Shown one piece after another: positions 27,090 through 37,700 of a stretch of DNA of 64,000 nt (its first letter is position 1; the number at the start of each line of letters is the position of its first letter). The translations under genes and the position numbers were made by a program. The notes under the pieces are model-generated. The model made no database searches. It had not been told where the DNA came from and worked only from the letters and a program-made list of their open reading frames with translations. Origin of the DNA: Mycobacterium sp. EPa45 (lineage in GTDB: Bacteria > Actinomycetota > Actinomycetes > Mycobacteriales > Mycobacteriaceae); assembly GCF_001021385.1 (NCBI RefSeq), contig NZ_CP011773.1, positions 992,001 to 1,056,000 on the forward strand. Direction: 5' to 3'.

Positions 27090-28369
27090 CAGAGATCAAG
27101 CGTCACGTCGTCAGCCGTAAGCGCCGCGCGTTCAGCGTCGGAGAGTTCCGCAGGGGCGATCCGGATCTCATAGTCGCGCGCCGGGTCGAAGTCGGGGAAC
27201 TGTTCGATCTTGTCGAGCACGTCGACGAGCTTGCGCAGAAACAGTCGCGGCGCGATGCCCACCTTGCCGCCAAGTTCGCCGGCAATGGCGGTCGCGAATT
27301 GCGCAAGGAAGTCGTCGTCGGCGACGCTGGCAACGCGAGCAACATCCGGCACGCCTGACAGGTAGAGATCCCGTACCCGGGCGCCGAGCTCGATCAGACG
27401 AGTCTGGTCGAACCCGGTCAGTCGGAGCTGCGGCGCCCGCGGGTTGTCGAACCGGGCATCTTTCGCGAACTCCGTGTGCAGACGATCGGCCAGCGGTGGT
27501 AGCAGGGGAATGCCTTGGCGCCCTTCGAAGAACGCAGGCGTTCCGGTGATTAACAGATACAAGCCGGGGAAGTGCCCGTCGTGGACCTCATCGATCAGCT
27601 GGCGTAGCGCATTCAATGCCTTCGCGCGCGCGTCACTGCGAATGCGCTGAAGTGTTTCCACCTCGTCGAGCACCAGAAGCAAGCCCGGGTTTCCCGCGTC
27701 GGAAAGCACCGCCAACAGCCCGCGCAGAAAACCAAGGGCCAAAAAATGGTCGAGGTCGCCCTTGATCCCTGCCCGGCGCTTGACCGCAGCGGCGACGTGA
27801 GGTTGCCCACCAAGCCACGCCACCAACCCGTCAGCCCCGTCGTGGTCCCCGTCCGCGACGAAACGCCGATAGGCGCGGATGGCAATCGGGAAGACGGGCG
27901 CGCGGGTTGCGACATCCGCTAGACGCCGCTCCAACAAAGCGTCGACGTTGATCTCTTGCTGGCGCGCATCATCTTCGATGGTGAACAGCCACGCATCGAG
28001 GATCGGTCGCAGTGCGCTCGGCTGGATCGACGCTGTCCGCAGTGACTCGATGCTGCGTCGGTAGACGGTCTCCAATTTATGCAGCGGGGTGTCGATCTCG
28101 TTGATCTGCACCTCCGCAACGGCGAAGCCTTTCTTCATCGCGCGGTCTGCGAGCCAACGCGCAAAAAAGGTTTTACCGGAACCATATTCGCCGCGCACAG
28201 CCTTGAACACCGCACCACCGCCAGCGACGATGTCGAGTTCGGCGTCGAGTTCAGCCTCGAAGCGACCGAGGCCGACAGCCAACTGATCGAGCCCGTTGGA
28301 CGGTACGGTGCCGCGGCGTAGAGCGTCGAGAATCTCTCGTCGTCGCCGCGCAGAGACCGGCGATGTCAT
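27089..28369 (-). CDS. brxD: BREX type 2 ATP-binding protein BrxD
   Basis: A 426-residue AAA-like ATPase. Walker A is GEYGSGKTFF (about 57-66) and Walker B is LLLVLDEVE (about 223-231), followed by a sensor-like LLITGTPAFFEG. The start MTSPVSARRRREILDALRRGTVP is followed by the short sentence GLDQLAVG typical of the BrxD family (formerly DUF2791). In type 2 BREX, brxD lies between pglZ and brxHI, which is the order here. Start overlaps the pglZ stop by 4 bases (ATGA). Its role in the complex is not established; ATP-dependent DNA engagement is inferred. Confidence 0.9.
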   Translation of the reverse strand: MTSPVSARRRREILDALRRGTVPSNGLDQLAVGLGRFEAELDAELDIVAGGGAVFKAVRGEYGSGKTFFARWLADRAMKKGFAVAEVQINEIDTPLHKLETVYRRSIESLRTASIQPSALRPILDAWLFTIEDDARQQEINVDALLERRLADVATRAPVFPIAIRAYRRFVADGDHDGADGLVAWLGGQPHVAAAVKRRAGIKGDLDHFLALGFLRGLLAVLSDAGNPGLLLVLDEVETLQRIRSDARAKALNALRQLIDEVHDGHFPGLYLLITGTPAFFEGRQGIPLLPPLADRLHTEFAKDARFDNPRAPQLRLTGFDQTRLIELGARVRDLYLSGVPDVARVASVADDDFLAQFATAIAGELGGKVGIAPRLFLRKLVDVLDKIEQFPDFDPARDYEIRIAPAELSDAERAALTADDVTLDL

Positions 28370-31068
28370 TCGGACACTCCGAATTGTTCCTTCAAGACCG
28401 CGATATCGAGGCGCACGATGCCGTTTCCGACTCGAAGCACTTCGTAGCCCTCGACGTCGAGGACGCGCTTGGCTTGCATGAGAGCGCCGTTGACGCTGGC
28501 GGTGGCGACGCCGAGCGCGGCAGCGGCCTGGGCGAGTGTGACCTCGTGCGCCGAGGTGTCGATCAGGGCCTGCAGCAATCCCTTGATCTGGGTGTGCTGC
28601 AACACAATTCGGCCGGCGAGCTTTAGCTGCTCGGCAAACACCTTGGTCGCCACCACGTCAGCCGCAAGTCGGCTCTGCTGCACGATAATCAGGCCTGAAT
28701 CGGAGCCGTCATCAAACAGGCTGGGGCCGTCTTGTGCGGGCTTGCGGGGTGGCTTCGTGGTTCGGCTTGTCGGTGCCACTTGAGCTTTGATGGGCTCGGC
28801 ATACCACCAGGGAGGTTCGGCACCGACGACCCGCGAGGCGCCGTCAGGAAGCTCGCCGGCAACGAGGACCACTACCGGGACGATGGCTTCGGCCGGGGTC
28901 GCGCCACCGTGGTAGCCGGCATTGCGGGCGCCGTAGCGAATCGTCTCGTCGACAGCGAGGACGACTGTGTTGGTCTCAGTCATTACCCGGGGACCCGTGA
29001 CGACGACTTCGCGGTCTGGATCGACGTTCGCGAGATCCCCATGCGCCCGCTGGCCGTAGGTATTGGCGCGGGTCACTTTCGCGCTGGAGCCGTACTCGAT
29101 GATGTGCCCGTGGTCAGAGGTGATTACGACAGTTCGCCCGGCGTTCTTGGCGGCATTCAGCAGGGGGCCGAGGTAGGTGATGGTTTCCAAATTCCAGTCG
29201 GTACCGCCGGGGTCGACGTGGTGCAGAGTGTCATCGACGTAGTTGAGGACGACGGCGACCAACGACTGGTGTGTGACGTCGGCGATGGCGTTGCGCACGT
29301 CGCTGGCGAGTTTCGCCCCGCTAGGCACCGCATCGAGGGCCTTCTTGTGGAAGATGGGGTCGGGAACACCCCCCGTCGCCTCCAGCTGTGCGTTGTGGAG
29401 GAGCAATAGGAACCCGGAGCGCTCCGGCCCGTCGCCGCCTTCGCGCAGTTCCCCGCAGAGTAGCGAGCACCGGCTGCGCTGCGTGAGGGTAGGGAGCACC
29501 GCGAGTGCCGATGCGCGGCGTGCATCATGATTCGCGGAAAGCTCTGTCCAGCCTTCCAATTGGGTGGACCGGACGAGATCATTTGTCGCTGCCATCGATA
29601 GCCCGTCGACGACGACAAGCAAGGTGGGTGACTTCTTGGCGATCGGTATGACGAGGTCGTGCATGAGGTTCTCGATAGTCTGCACGGGCGGTGTTGGTGC
29701 GTCGGCCAGCGCGGCGGCGAAGGAGCGGTCGTGCTGTGCTCGGCGGGCGAGAACGACGTCGATGATGGCGCGTAGGGCCGCTGCGGGGATGGGTTGGTCG
29801 GCCCCTCGTCGCGCCGTCACCAGTGCGGTGTCCACCCAGGAGTCGATGCGGACGTACCGCTCGAACGACGGGGCGAGCCCCTGTGCGGGGGCGACGGGGG
29901 TTGCCAGCCAGCGGGCCAGGCGGACGGCACCCCCGAACGCGCGACAGCTCTGGTCGCGGTCCGCGAGGAAGTGCTGTTGCACGTGCGTCCAGTGCGTTTC
30001 GATGTCGCGAAGCGCGTCGTCGGGCAGCAACCGGGCATCGAGCTCGGCTGGAAGTGGGTTCGGCAATGCTTCGGTGATTGCGTCGGACAACGTGACGAGC
30101 CGCGCATCGAGTCCCTGAGGCAACAGTTCGGAGGTCGCTGCGGCGGCGTTGATTCCGAGTTCGTTCACGATCGACGCTGCTGTGGTTAGGACGGTCTGTT
30201 GTTGTTGCGTGTTCAGAGAGTTGGTGACGAGCCCGCGGGTGTGCTGGTACCAGGAGTTCAAGTCCTCACCGTCGAGGTCACTGAGTCCATAGCTGCCGAG
30301 GAAGACGCCGAGGGCCTTGCCGTCGGATTCGTCGAAGAGCCCCGCGACGACGCCGAGCGGAACCAGGTCGGTGATTCGCTGCGCAGACAACAGAGCATCG
30401 ACCGGTTTGCGGAGCCGACCCGAACGCTCGGACAACCAGGACTGGAACGCCGACGTGAGTTCGGGCCCACCCGAAGCAGACAGCGTGACAAGTCCGTTCG
30501 TAACATCTTGGGACCGGCTCCATTCGAGCACGGCCAACGCGTCGATCTCCACGTCGACGTCTTTGACGATGTTGAGGACGTCGCGCGCGATCGTCGACAT
30601 GGCGTGGTCGCGGGTGAGGACACCGCCGGGTGCGGGAATGTAGGCGTCGGGCGACAAGGCGGTGAGAAGTCCGTTGGCGATCGCCCGGTCGTTGTGGGTT
30701 CGATACAACGCCGGCTCAATGGTGGTGGCAGAGAAGTTGCTTTTCAACGCATCCCACGGGTCGGGCGTGATGAGCCGACCGTCAAGCAGATGCGCGAGCA
30801 CGGTGTCACCGAGATCGTCGTCCTCGACGTCGGTGAGGACAATCGTCCACTGATCAGGGTTGCGCTGGTCGATGGCTTCCCAGAGTGCCAACACCGACGG
30901 ACATGCCACGACCATGACGGGTGTGCCTTCATAGGTGAAGGCGTCGCCATCCCATGACGGTTTGGCGCGCAACCCGAGGACACCACTCCTGTAGTGCTTG
31001 TCGCGAGCCTTCTTCAGGCGAGCCCGAATGATCGGTTCGGTGGCGTTCAGGATGCTCAATCGACCCAC
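28366..31068 (-). CDS. pglZ: BREX type 2 phosphatase-fold protein PglZ
   Basis: About 900 residues. The longer open frame to 31224 runs through the end of pglY. The likely starts are GTG at 31068 or TTG at 31059, the latter giving a TTGA overlap with the pglY stop. The C-terminal half contains an alkaline-phosphatase-type metal site: LLVVVDGLSM (about 480) and VITSDHGHIIEYGS (about 645), with LNYVDDTLHHVDPG between. PglZ is the signature protein shared by all BREX types and is required for phage resistance. The protein ends with a winged-helix-like segment (VTLAQAAAALGVATASVNGA), a likely DNA-binding tail. Overlaps brxD by 4 bases. Confidence 0.9.
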   Translation of the reverse strand: MGRLSILNATEPIIRARLKKARDKHYRSGVLGLRAKPSWDGDAFTYEGTPVMVVACPSVLALWEAIDQRNPDQWTIVLTDVEDDDLGDTVLAHLLDGRLITPDPWDALKSNFSATTIEPALYRTHNDRAIANGLLTALSPDAYIPAPGGVLTRDHAMSTIARDVLNIVKDVDVEIDALAVLEWSRSQDVTNGLVTLSASGGPELTSAFQSWLSERSGRLRKPVDALLSAQRITDLVPLGVVAGLFDESDGKALGVFLGSYGLSDLDGEDLNSWYQHTRGLVTNSLNTQQQQTVLTTAASIVNELGINAAAATSELLPQGLDARLVTLSDAITEALPNPLPAELDARLLPDDALRDIETHWTHVQQHFLADRDQSCRAFGGAVRLARWLATPVAPAQGLAPSFERYVRIDSWVDTALVTARRGADQPIPAAALRAIIDVVLARRAQHDRSFAAALADAPTPPVQTIENLMHDLVIPIAKKSPTLLVVVDGLSMAATNDLVRSTQLEGWTELSANHDARRASALAVLPTLTQRSRCSLLCGELREGGDGPERSGFLLLLHNAQLEATGGVPDPIFHKKALDAVPSGAKLASDVRNAIADVTHQSLVAVVLNYVDDTLHHVDPGGTDWNLETITYLGPLLNAAKNAGRTVVITSDHGHIIEYGSSAKVTRANTYGQRAHGDLANVDPDREVVVTGPRVMTETNTVVLAVDETIRYGARNAGYHGGATPAEAIVPVVVLVAGELPDGASRVVGAEPPWWYAEPIKAQVAPTSRTTKPPRKPAQDGPSLFDDGSDSGLIIVQQSRLAADVVATKVFAEQLKLAGRIVLQHTQIKGLLQALIDTSAHEVTLAQAAAALGVATASVNGALMQAKRVLDVEGYEVLRVGNGIVRLDIAVLKEQFGVSE

Positions 31069-34000
31069 CAGTGAACGTGAACTTCCTTGCCGTGCGCGTC
31101 GATTGCCTTTTGGAGGTCGGCGACGAGAGTCGAGATGTCCTCGGCGGTACTCAACGTGACATCGCCCTTGATCGTTCGCGGCGGTGGTGGAGGCGTGCCA
31201 CCACCGTCTTCGTCGACGACCCATGCGACGAGTTTGTTCTCGACGGAGGTGAGTTCGTCGCTGAGCGAACGTCCGGGGACCGAAATAGCTTGGTGGAGGG
31301 ACTTTTCGATGGCACGCGCACTGTCGCCACTTGCGTCACCGCGTTGTACGCCTTGCAGGAGTCGTTCGACGAGCTTCCACTTGAAGCTTCGCAGCGCCTG
31401 GGTGTCCCGGCCCGCATCGTTGCGGATCTGGCCGGCGGTCTCGGCCGCGACCGGAAGCTCGGCGCCCGCCATGGTGTTGATCACGGCGACGTTCCCCGAC
31501 AAGCCCTGCAAGCGCTCCGTGAGACTGCGCAACGCGATGGCTGAGGCGAGTCGGTCGCCGGAGCCTTGGGTTAGCCCGAGTCGTTGGTAGGCGCGTCCGA
31601 CTTCCTCGACGAGGTAGCCCAGTTGGTTCGTACTCTCGGCCGCCTTCGCGCAAACCTGGGTGGCGAAGTCGGCGACGTTCGCACCGGTGAGGTAGGTACG
31701 CGCGATGGTGTACCCGAACAGCTTCGACGCATTCGAGCGCGCGGCATCCCACGCTTGCTGCTCTGGGAGCTCTTCGGCCCGCAGCTCGATGTTCGGCGAC
31801 ATCCGCCCCAAAGCAGGCGCTGGGCAGGCTGCGCCAGCGTTGAACCAGGCACGTTTCCGCAGCAGTGCCCATGCGCTGATCACGAGATCCCGCGCCTCCG
31901 GTCGTAGACCCCATGCCGGTGTGATGGCCTCAATGTGCTGTTGCATCGCGCCCACCGTCAGCGGGTCAGCCGTGAGCGCGGCGCGATCAAGTTCACCCGC
32001 CCAGTACGCGAAGGAGTCCTCTCCGAACAGGTAGTGGTCTTCGGTGGCCTTGCCGACGCGAAGTGGTCCCGCGACGCGGCGGACGATCTTGCGGTCGGTG
32101 CCCGGATCGGTGGGCACCCGGCCGTCCCGGTTGGTGGCGGCTTTCTCGACGTAGTCACGCACCGTCTCGAAGTTGCGGGCGGTGACTTCGTCGGACGGGG
32201 GATCGAAGGCAGGGTGTTGCGGGTAGATCGCTGAGAACGCTTGGTCGATGATCTTCAGCAGCGCGTCTTCCAGGCTCGCGGCCGGGGGCAGGGCGGGGCT
32301 GAAGTCTCGCGACAGCGACGTGAGCACGTCGAACTGCGTTGACTCTTCAGAGATTCGCTTCAGATCGGCCGGTTCGATGCCGTAGGCCTGCTTGAGCAGA
32401 CTCTCAAGGCTGGTCAGCGTGCCGCTGAGGAGGTTCTCCAGGATGCCTCGGGCCTGGGCTCGATCGGTCGCTGAGAGGTGATCGGAGTTCTCCGTCCATC
32501 GGTCACCACTGCCGGTGAAGAGCCAATCGAGCTTGACCAGCAACGCCAGATCGTCCATTGCGGACTCAGAGAAGAACCGGGGCAGCCACACGAGGGTGTT
32601 TCGGTCGCCGTTGGTCAACAGCCGGTCAATGCGGTTGACGTCGTCGGCGCTGGTGTAGCCGGCCTCGTCGAACGGGTAGTCGACCACCACCCGCCAGGTG
32701 CCGGGTCGGGGGTCGAAGGCCTGTTCGGGTGTGGAACCGGCGTCGCGGACGTTGCCGAAGACGATGTCGACTTCGCGGCGTGATCCGCGCCAGATCACCG
32801 TCCGAGTCGCGGCACCGCTGAGATCGTCCTGTCCGCTCGGAACTCCGAGGGCCTTGTGAACAAGGCGACGGATGAGGACGCGGCGTCGGCCCGCATTGTC
32901 TTCGCCACGAACGCGTTCGATGATCGACTGGTAGTCGACGTCGGCGAGCTGCACCCGGATGACGGGGTTGGCGCCTTCGGAAACGGTGATCTCGGGGACG
33001 TCTTTCTGCGCCCACTCGCGGACGACACCGAGTACGACGCGGGCTTCGCCGCCTGCCATGCGTGCCTTGATAGATCCATGGTTGAGCGCGGCAAGCCGTG
33101 CGGCGGTGATATCACGCAGAGCAGGGACTTTCGGTGCAATCGCGGAGAGCAGCAAGGTCTTCGCGATGCGTTCCTGCCCACGAAAGCCCGATGGAACCGA
33201 GGCGGGATCCTTCTCGAGTTGGTCGAGGCTAACGGAATGCTTGTCAAGCAGGCTGGGCAGCAGACGGTTCTTGTAGAGGTCTGATGCCGCCTTGAACATG
33301 GCCCCGGCGTGCCCGTCGATGGGGTCGCTGCCGTCGACGATGAAGTCATAGGAGTCGCCGACAGGAATGAGGTCGTCGACGGTCAGTGTGTCGCGCAGGG
33401 ATACCAGCATGCGTTGCATCACTTTCAATGCGGTGCGCTCGCGTTGCATCACCGAGGAGAGGTTGCGCAGGGTCGACACCAGCGCCGGGGAGAACGGGTA
33501 GGTAAGCCGGAACTCCTGTTCGGAAGCACCTCGATGCCGATCGTCGGTATTGAGACTGTCCTGCAACACATCCCATACTGCAGCGGTGCGGGTGAGGTTG
33601 TCGAAGGCGTCGTCGAGAATCTTTCGGGCGGCCTCGTCCTTAGGTTTCAGTAGCCGCGCGTGGGCGACTTCGGCGAGGTTGTCGTCGCCAAGCTGGATCT
33701 CGCGGAACCGGCCCTGCTGGAATTGGAACGCACTGTCGAGCGCTTCTTGCTCCGCACCGGAGGCCCCTGCGTCGGCGAACCACTTCCGGAGGTCCATTTG
33801 ACGAGAGATGAATGAAATCAAAGGGATTGCCCGCTGACGCCCCGATGACTCGACGAGTTTGGTGATCTTTTGGGATTCGCGGGCGAAGAACTCGGCGTCA
33901 CGCACGGAGAACGCAAGCCACAGCACTAATTCATCGAGGAATAGCACGACGCCGTCGTAACCCAGGTTCTTGGCATGCTCGGAGATCACGACGAGGCCGC

Positions 34001-34727
34001 GATCAAGGTCGACATAGTCGGCGGTCTCGGAGAACGACGTGAAGTAGCTGTTGACGAGTGCGGACACCAGTTCACGGCGTTCAGCGTCCTCAGCGGTGGC
34101 GGCGCGTGCCGCTTGGTAGCGCGGCAAGTCCCACGCTGCACCGAGAAGGCCGCCCCAACCGTTGCCCTGTGCCTGACCCCCTCCCAGTCCGGCCAGGAAC
34201 TCGTCGTCGCCCATGCGAGTGCGGAGATTGTCGGCGTCATCCAGCAGTGAGTCGGATACGTGCACGGCAGGAAGCGGGGCATCGGGGTGCAGGGCCTTGA
34301 TCTGTTCGACGTACCCCTTGAGTACGGCCTGCTCCAGGCTCTTGGCGCCCAGCAGGTGGTACGTGAGCCGCAGGATCTTCTTGCCGTTGAGTTCTCCGTC
34401 ATAGCGCCCGGTGAGGTCGCGAAACTTCTCGGTGCGTAACGCCTTGTGGTTGCCGAGGAGGGCGTAGAGCACCGCCATGAAATGGCTCTTGCCGGAGCCG
34501 AAGGAGCCGGTGAGGTAGGCCGCCCGCGAGGTGTCCTTCGTCAGTGCGTCGGCGACGATGTCGACGGCGGCGTTGAAGTTGTCGCGCAGGGACGCGGTGA
34601 GCACGTACTGGTCGAGGGCGGCCTCGATGTGGGCGTCATCGTTGGTGCTGTCGGTGAGGCGCAGCACGTAGTCGTCGGCGCCGACGCGTTCGGGAATGTC
34701 GATGACGTCGCGCAGGAGTGTGGTCAC
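31056..34727 (-). CDS. pglY: BREX type 2 ATPase PglY
   Basis: About 1223 residues from GTG at 34727 (GTGA overlap with the pglX stop); the longer frame to 35012 would read through pglX. The start VTTLLRDVIDIPERVGADDY precedes Walker A TGSFGSGKSHFM (about 72-83) and Walker B VVLFLDELVLWLAF (about 255-268). The rest is a long chain without other catalytic motifs, as in the PglY/BrxC family of large ATPases. In Streptomyces Pgl, the PglY P-loop is needed for phage growth limitation. It sits between pglX and pglZ as expected. Its C-terminal 100 residues include a Pro-rich break (GGTPPPPPRTIKGD) that may join a small mobile domain. Confidence 0.92.
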   Translation of the reverse strand: MTTLLRDVIDIPERVGADDYVLRLTDSTNDDAHIEAALDQYVLTASLRDNFNAAVDIVADALTKDTSRAAYLTGSFGSGKSHFMAVLYALLGNHKALRTEKFRDLTGRYDGELNGKKILRLTYHLLGAKSLEQAVLKGYVEQIKALHPDAPLPAVHVSDSLLDDADNLRTRMGDDEFLAGLGGGQAQGNGWGGLLGAAWDLPRYQAARAATAEDAERRELVSALVNSYFTSFSETADYVDLDRGLVVISEHAKNLGYDGVVLFLDELVLWLAFSVRDAEFFARESQKITKLVESSGRQRAIPLISFISRQMDLRKWFADAGASGAEQEALDSAFQFQQGRFREIQLGDDNLAEVAHARLLKPKDEAARKILDDAFDNLTRTAAVWDVLQDSLNTDDRHRGASEQEFRLTYPFSPALVSTLRNLSSVMQRERTALKVMQRMLVSLRDTLTVDDLIPVGDSYDFIVDGSDPIDGHAGAMFKAASDLYKNRLLPSLLDKHSVSLDQLEKDPASVPSGFRGQERIAKTLLLSAIAPKVPALRDITAARLAALNHGSIKARMAGGEARVVLGVVREWAQKDVPEITVSEGANPVIRVQLADVDYQSIIERVRGEDNAGRRRVLIRRLVHKALGVPSGQDDLSGAATRTVIWRGSRREVDIVFGNVRDAGSTPEQAFDPRPGTWRVVVDYPFDEAGYTSADDVNRIDRLLTNGDRNTLVWLPRFFSESAMDDLALLVKLDWLFTGSGDRWTENSDHLSATDRAQARGILENLLSGTLTSLESLLKQAYGIEPADLKRISEESTQFDVLTSLSRDFSPALPPAASLEDALLKIIDQAFSAIYPQHPAFDPPSDEVTARNFETVRDYVEKAATNRDGRVPTDPGTDRKIVRRVAGPLRVGKATEDHYLFGEDSFAYWAGELDRAALTADPLTVGAMQQHIEAITPAWGLRPEARDLVISAWALLRKRAWFNAGAACPAPALGRMSPNIELRAEELPEQQAWDAARSNASKLFGYTIARTYLTGANVADFATQVCAKAAESTNQLGYLVEEVGRAYQRLGLTQGSGDRLASAIALRSLTERLQGLSGNVAVINTMAGAELPVAAETAGQIRNDAGRDTQALRSFKWKLVERLLQGVQRGDASGDSARAIEKSLHQAISVPGRSLSDELTSVENKLVAWVVDEDGGGTPPPPPRTIKGDVTLSTAEDISTLVADLQKAIDAHGKEVHVHWWVD

Positions 34728-37700
34728 GATGTCTTGGCCTTCCGTCCTCGGCCGGTAGGTTCGGGCCGCCACGTGGCCAGCTCGGTGACGGTGAGGTGAT
34801 GTTCGGCCAGGCGAGTGGTCAACTCGTCGGCGATGGTATCGGCGACGGACTCGCCGTATTCGGGGTCGATCTGGTTGTGCCACTGCAGAACCCAGGGCAG
34901 TAGTTCGTTGAGTCCGGCGAGCAGCGGGATGAGCTTGGGAGTCTCCCAGCCTTCTTCGATGCGCTGGCTGATCAGCCCAGCGAGAGCCAGTGCTTGGTCG
35001 GCATGATCCCAACCGGCCCAGCCGAGCAGTTCGGTGGAGTCTGAGTCACGCCCGGCGCCCGGATAGGAGATGAACCTTTCTTTCGGCACATCGAGCTTGC
35101 CGCGGTGCGACCAGTACGAGGCCTTGGCGAAGTCGGTGGGCTTGTACTTCGGCGGCACGGGGATCGGAGCGTCGAGTTTGTCGCCGTCGTCTTCGCGGCG
35201 CTGCAAAGCCCAGGTGTCTTCCCAGATTGCGCGCTTCTCCAGTCCTGATTGCTTGTAGCGGTACGCCGAAAGATAGGGAACACCCTCGTCGGCAAGGAGT
35301 TTCGCCAAGGCGGTGCCGGTGGCGACGTTGGCGTCACCGGCCCAGAGCCGCAGAACGTTTCGGAAGTCGTCGTCGCGATCGAGAAGATCGGCCAACTGTG
35401 CAGTAGACATGGTGGTCGGGCGGCCTTCGCGATCGAACCACAACGAGCGATTCTCGACGCGGTCGAGCAGCCAATCACGCAATGCTGACTCGACCTGCTT
35501 GTCCCACGGCTCAACGGCCCAGCGCCGCTTGTACTCCGGACGCTCCAAAAGGCGAATGTTTGGATTGGATTCGATTGCGTCCAGTCGACGCTGCAGGAGT
35601 TCCTGGTAGTCGGCGGGTAGGCGGCCGGGAATGTCGGTGATGGGCGTTGACGAGTGGCGGTCGAACCAGGCGGTTTCTTCACCTTCCTTCATCCGCCGCG
35701 CCAGGGCGATCTCGAAGGCGCGCTGCCCGAGGACAATCTCAGGGAGGTCGCCGTGATACGTGAGGTCGTCCTCGGTGAGGTCGTAGATGCGGTAGTACTC
35801 CCAGTCGAGTTCTTCCTGGTGCGCAACCATTAGCCCACGCAGCCGCTCGTTCTCGGTGCGGGCGGCTTCGAGTGATGCGGCAGAGGGGGTTTCGATATTG
35901 GCGATTTGGGCAGGGGTTTGAGCTTGGAACCCGTGGGCGAGATCGTCTAGTGCCATAGGCCGTTCGGCAGATGCATTTTCCGGTAGAGGGAAGCCTTGGA
36001 GGGTACTCCCGGTGAACTCATACGTTCGTGACCAAGGATGCTCCGCTGCACCACCTTTGGGCTGGCTGTTCTGCTTAAGCCAAAAGCATGCCACTGACGA
36101 GTTCAGCGCCCCGAGCAGACGCAGGTGGTCATCGACCGACGAGCTCTCGGACAGCTTGATCACGGGCGCCGAACGGTTGAATACCTTGCCGCCGCGGTCC
36201 AACACGAAGTGATTGTGTGTTGCGATGAAGGCGAATGCGATGGAAAGGGGTGATGTGAAGCGTTTGGGGAAAAACATGGAATGGTCGAACCATCTTAGCC
36301 CGCGTGCTTCAAGCGTCTGCTGGAAGTCGATGCGCTGTGAGAGCGATGCGCGGTTCGGCCACAGATAGTGAGCGGTGTTGGCGCGCAGACCCTTCGGTTT
36401 ACCTTTGGCGTCGTACGGGAAGATCGTGTCTAGCTTGGCGTCTAGGGCGTAGTCGCGGACGTCTTCGCCCAGGATCACAGGCACGGCATCAGTACTGAGC
36501 CTGAGGGTGTTCGACGTGTGCATCGGTAAGTAAAAGGCGTCATCGGAACCGGTGTGGGTGGTGCGGCCGATCTCGCGGATATGCAGAGAGAGCCTGTCAG
36601 ATCTCGCATCAATCAGTTGCAGCAATTCGACCGCACCCCCGCCCGACAAGCTCCAGGGATGAGTTTTCAGTGTCTTGCGCGGCAGGTCGGCAACGCTGAT
36701 GTATGCGTCTTCGTAGCCAGTTTGGCCAATGTGCTTAACGATCGATGCCCAGTACGGGCCGTATCCGCACTCAAGGGCGTCGGCGGGGGTCTCCCTCACT
36801 CCCTTACTGAGGACAGCGCGTACTGTCGCTGCAGCTGGGGGGCGATTGCGTCCGAATAGGATGGCAGTTGGAGTGCCATCCATGTTGTGCCCGGGAATCC
36901 ACGAGCCTTCAGAATCAATCACGAGTTGAAGATCCACGGTTGGCAGGAAGTCTTCGATCAGTTTGGAACCAAACTCGCGTTTCATGAACGAGTTTGAAGT
37001 AATCTGCCCAATCCACCCAGCGGGTCGCGCGCGGCCTGGTACGTACGCAAGGCGGAAGAACAACTCCATGAAAGGAACTGTCAGCGCATATTGCCGATAA
37101 GGAGTCTTGTACAGTTGTCGGTACGTCGCATTCAGCGCCGCGTCCTTCACCGTTATGTACGGCGGGTTCCCCACCACGACATCGTGTTCGCGTTGCAAGA
37201 TCTCCGTCAGGGCCTCCGCGTTCTCTGTGGTGTCTGCGCGTATTGAATGTCCACTCGCGAGAAGATCTTCGGGGAGTAGTTGCTGATTGGCTCCCCACAG
37301 CAGGCTGTCGCCGGCGGCGAGATGCGGCTTGTAGGCGATGTGCTGTTCGATGCTGTTGTCGCCGGCCGCTTGGAGGGCTGCGACGAGTAGTCGGAATCGT
37401 GCGATCGCGACGGCGAACGGGTTGATGTCGACCCCGTAGATGCCCTCGAGGGCCTTCTCGACGAGTTCGCGTGGGCCGAGCGCTGGGGCGTGGCGCTGCC
37501 ACCGATCATGCAGACGGTGGAATGCACCGAGCAGAAAGTGTCCCGAACCGCACGTTGGGTCGATGACTGTGAAACCCTTCAGCGGCCGGTCGGCGAGGGC
37601 GGGCTCCATCGTCTGGTCGAGGATGAACTCCTCTACGAACTCAGGTGTTTGGAGTAGCGCGAATGTCTTTTTGGCGTGCTCGGAAAGATCTTGGTAGACA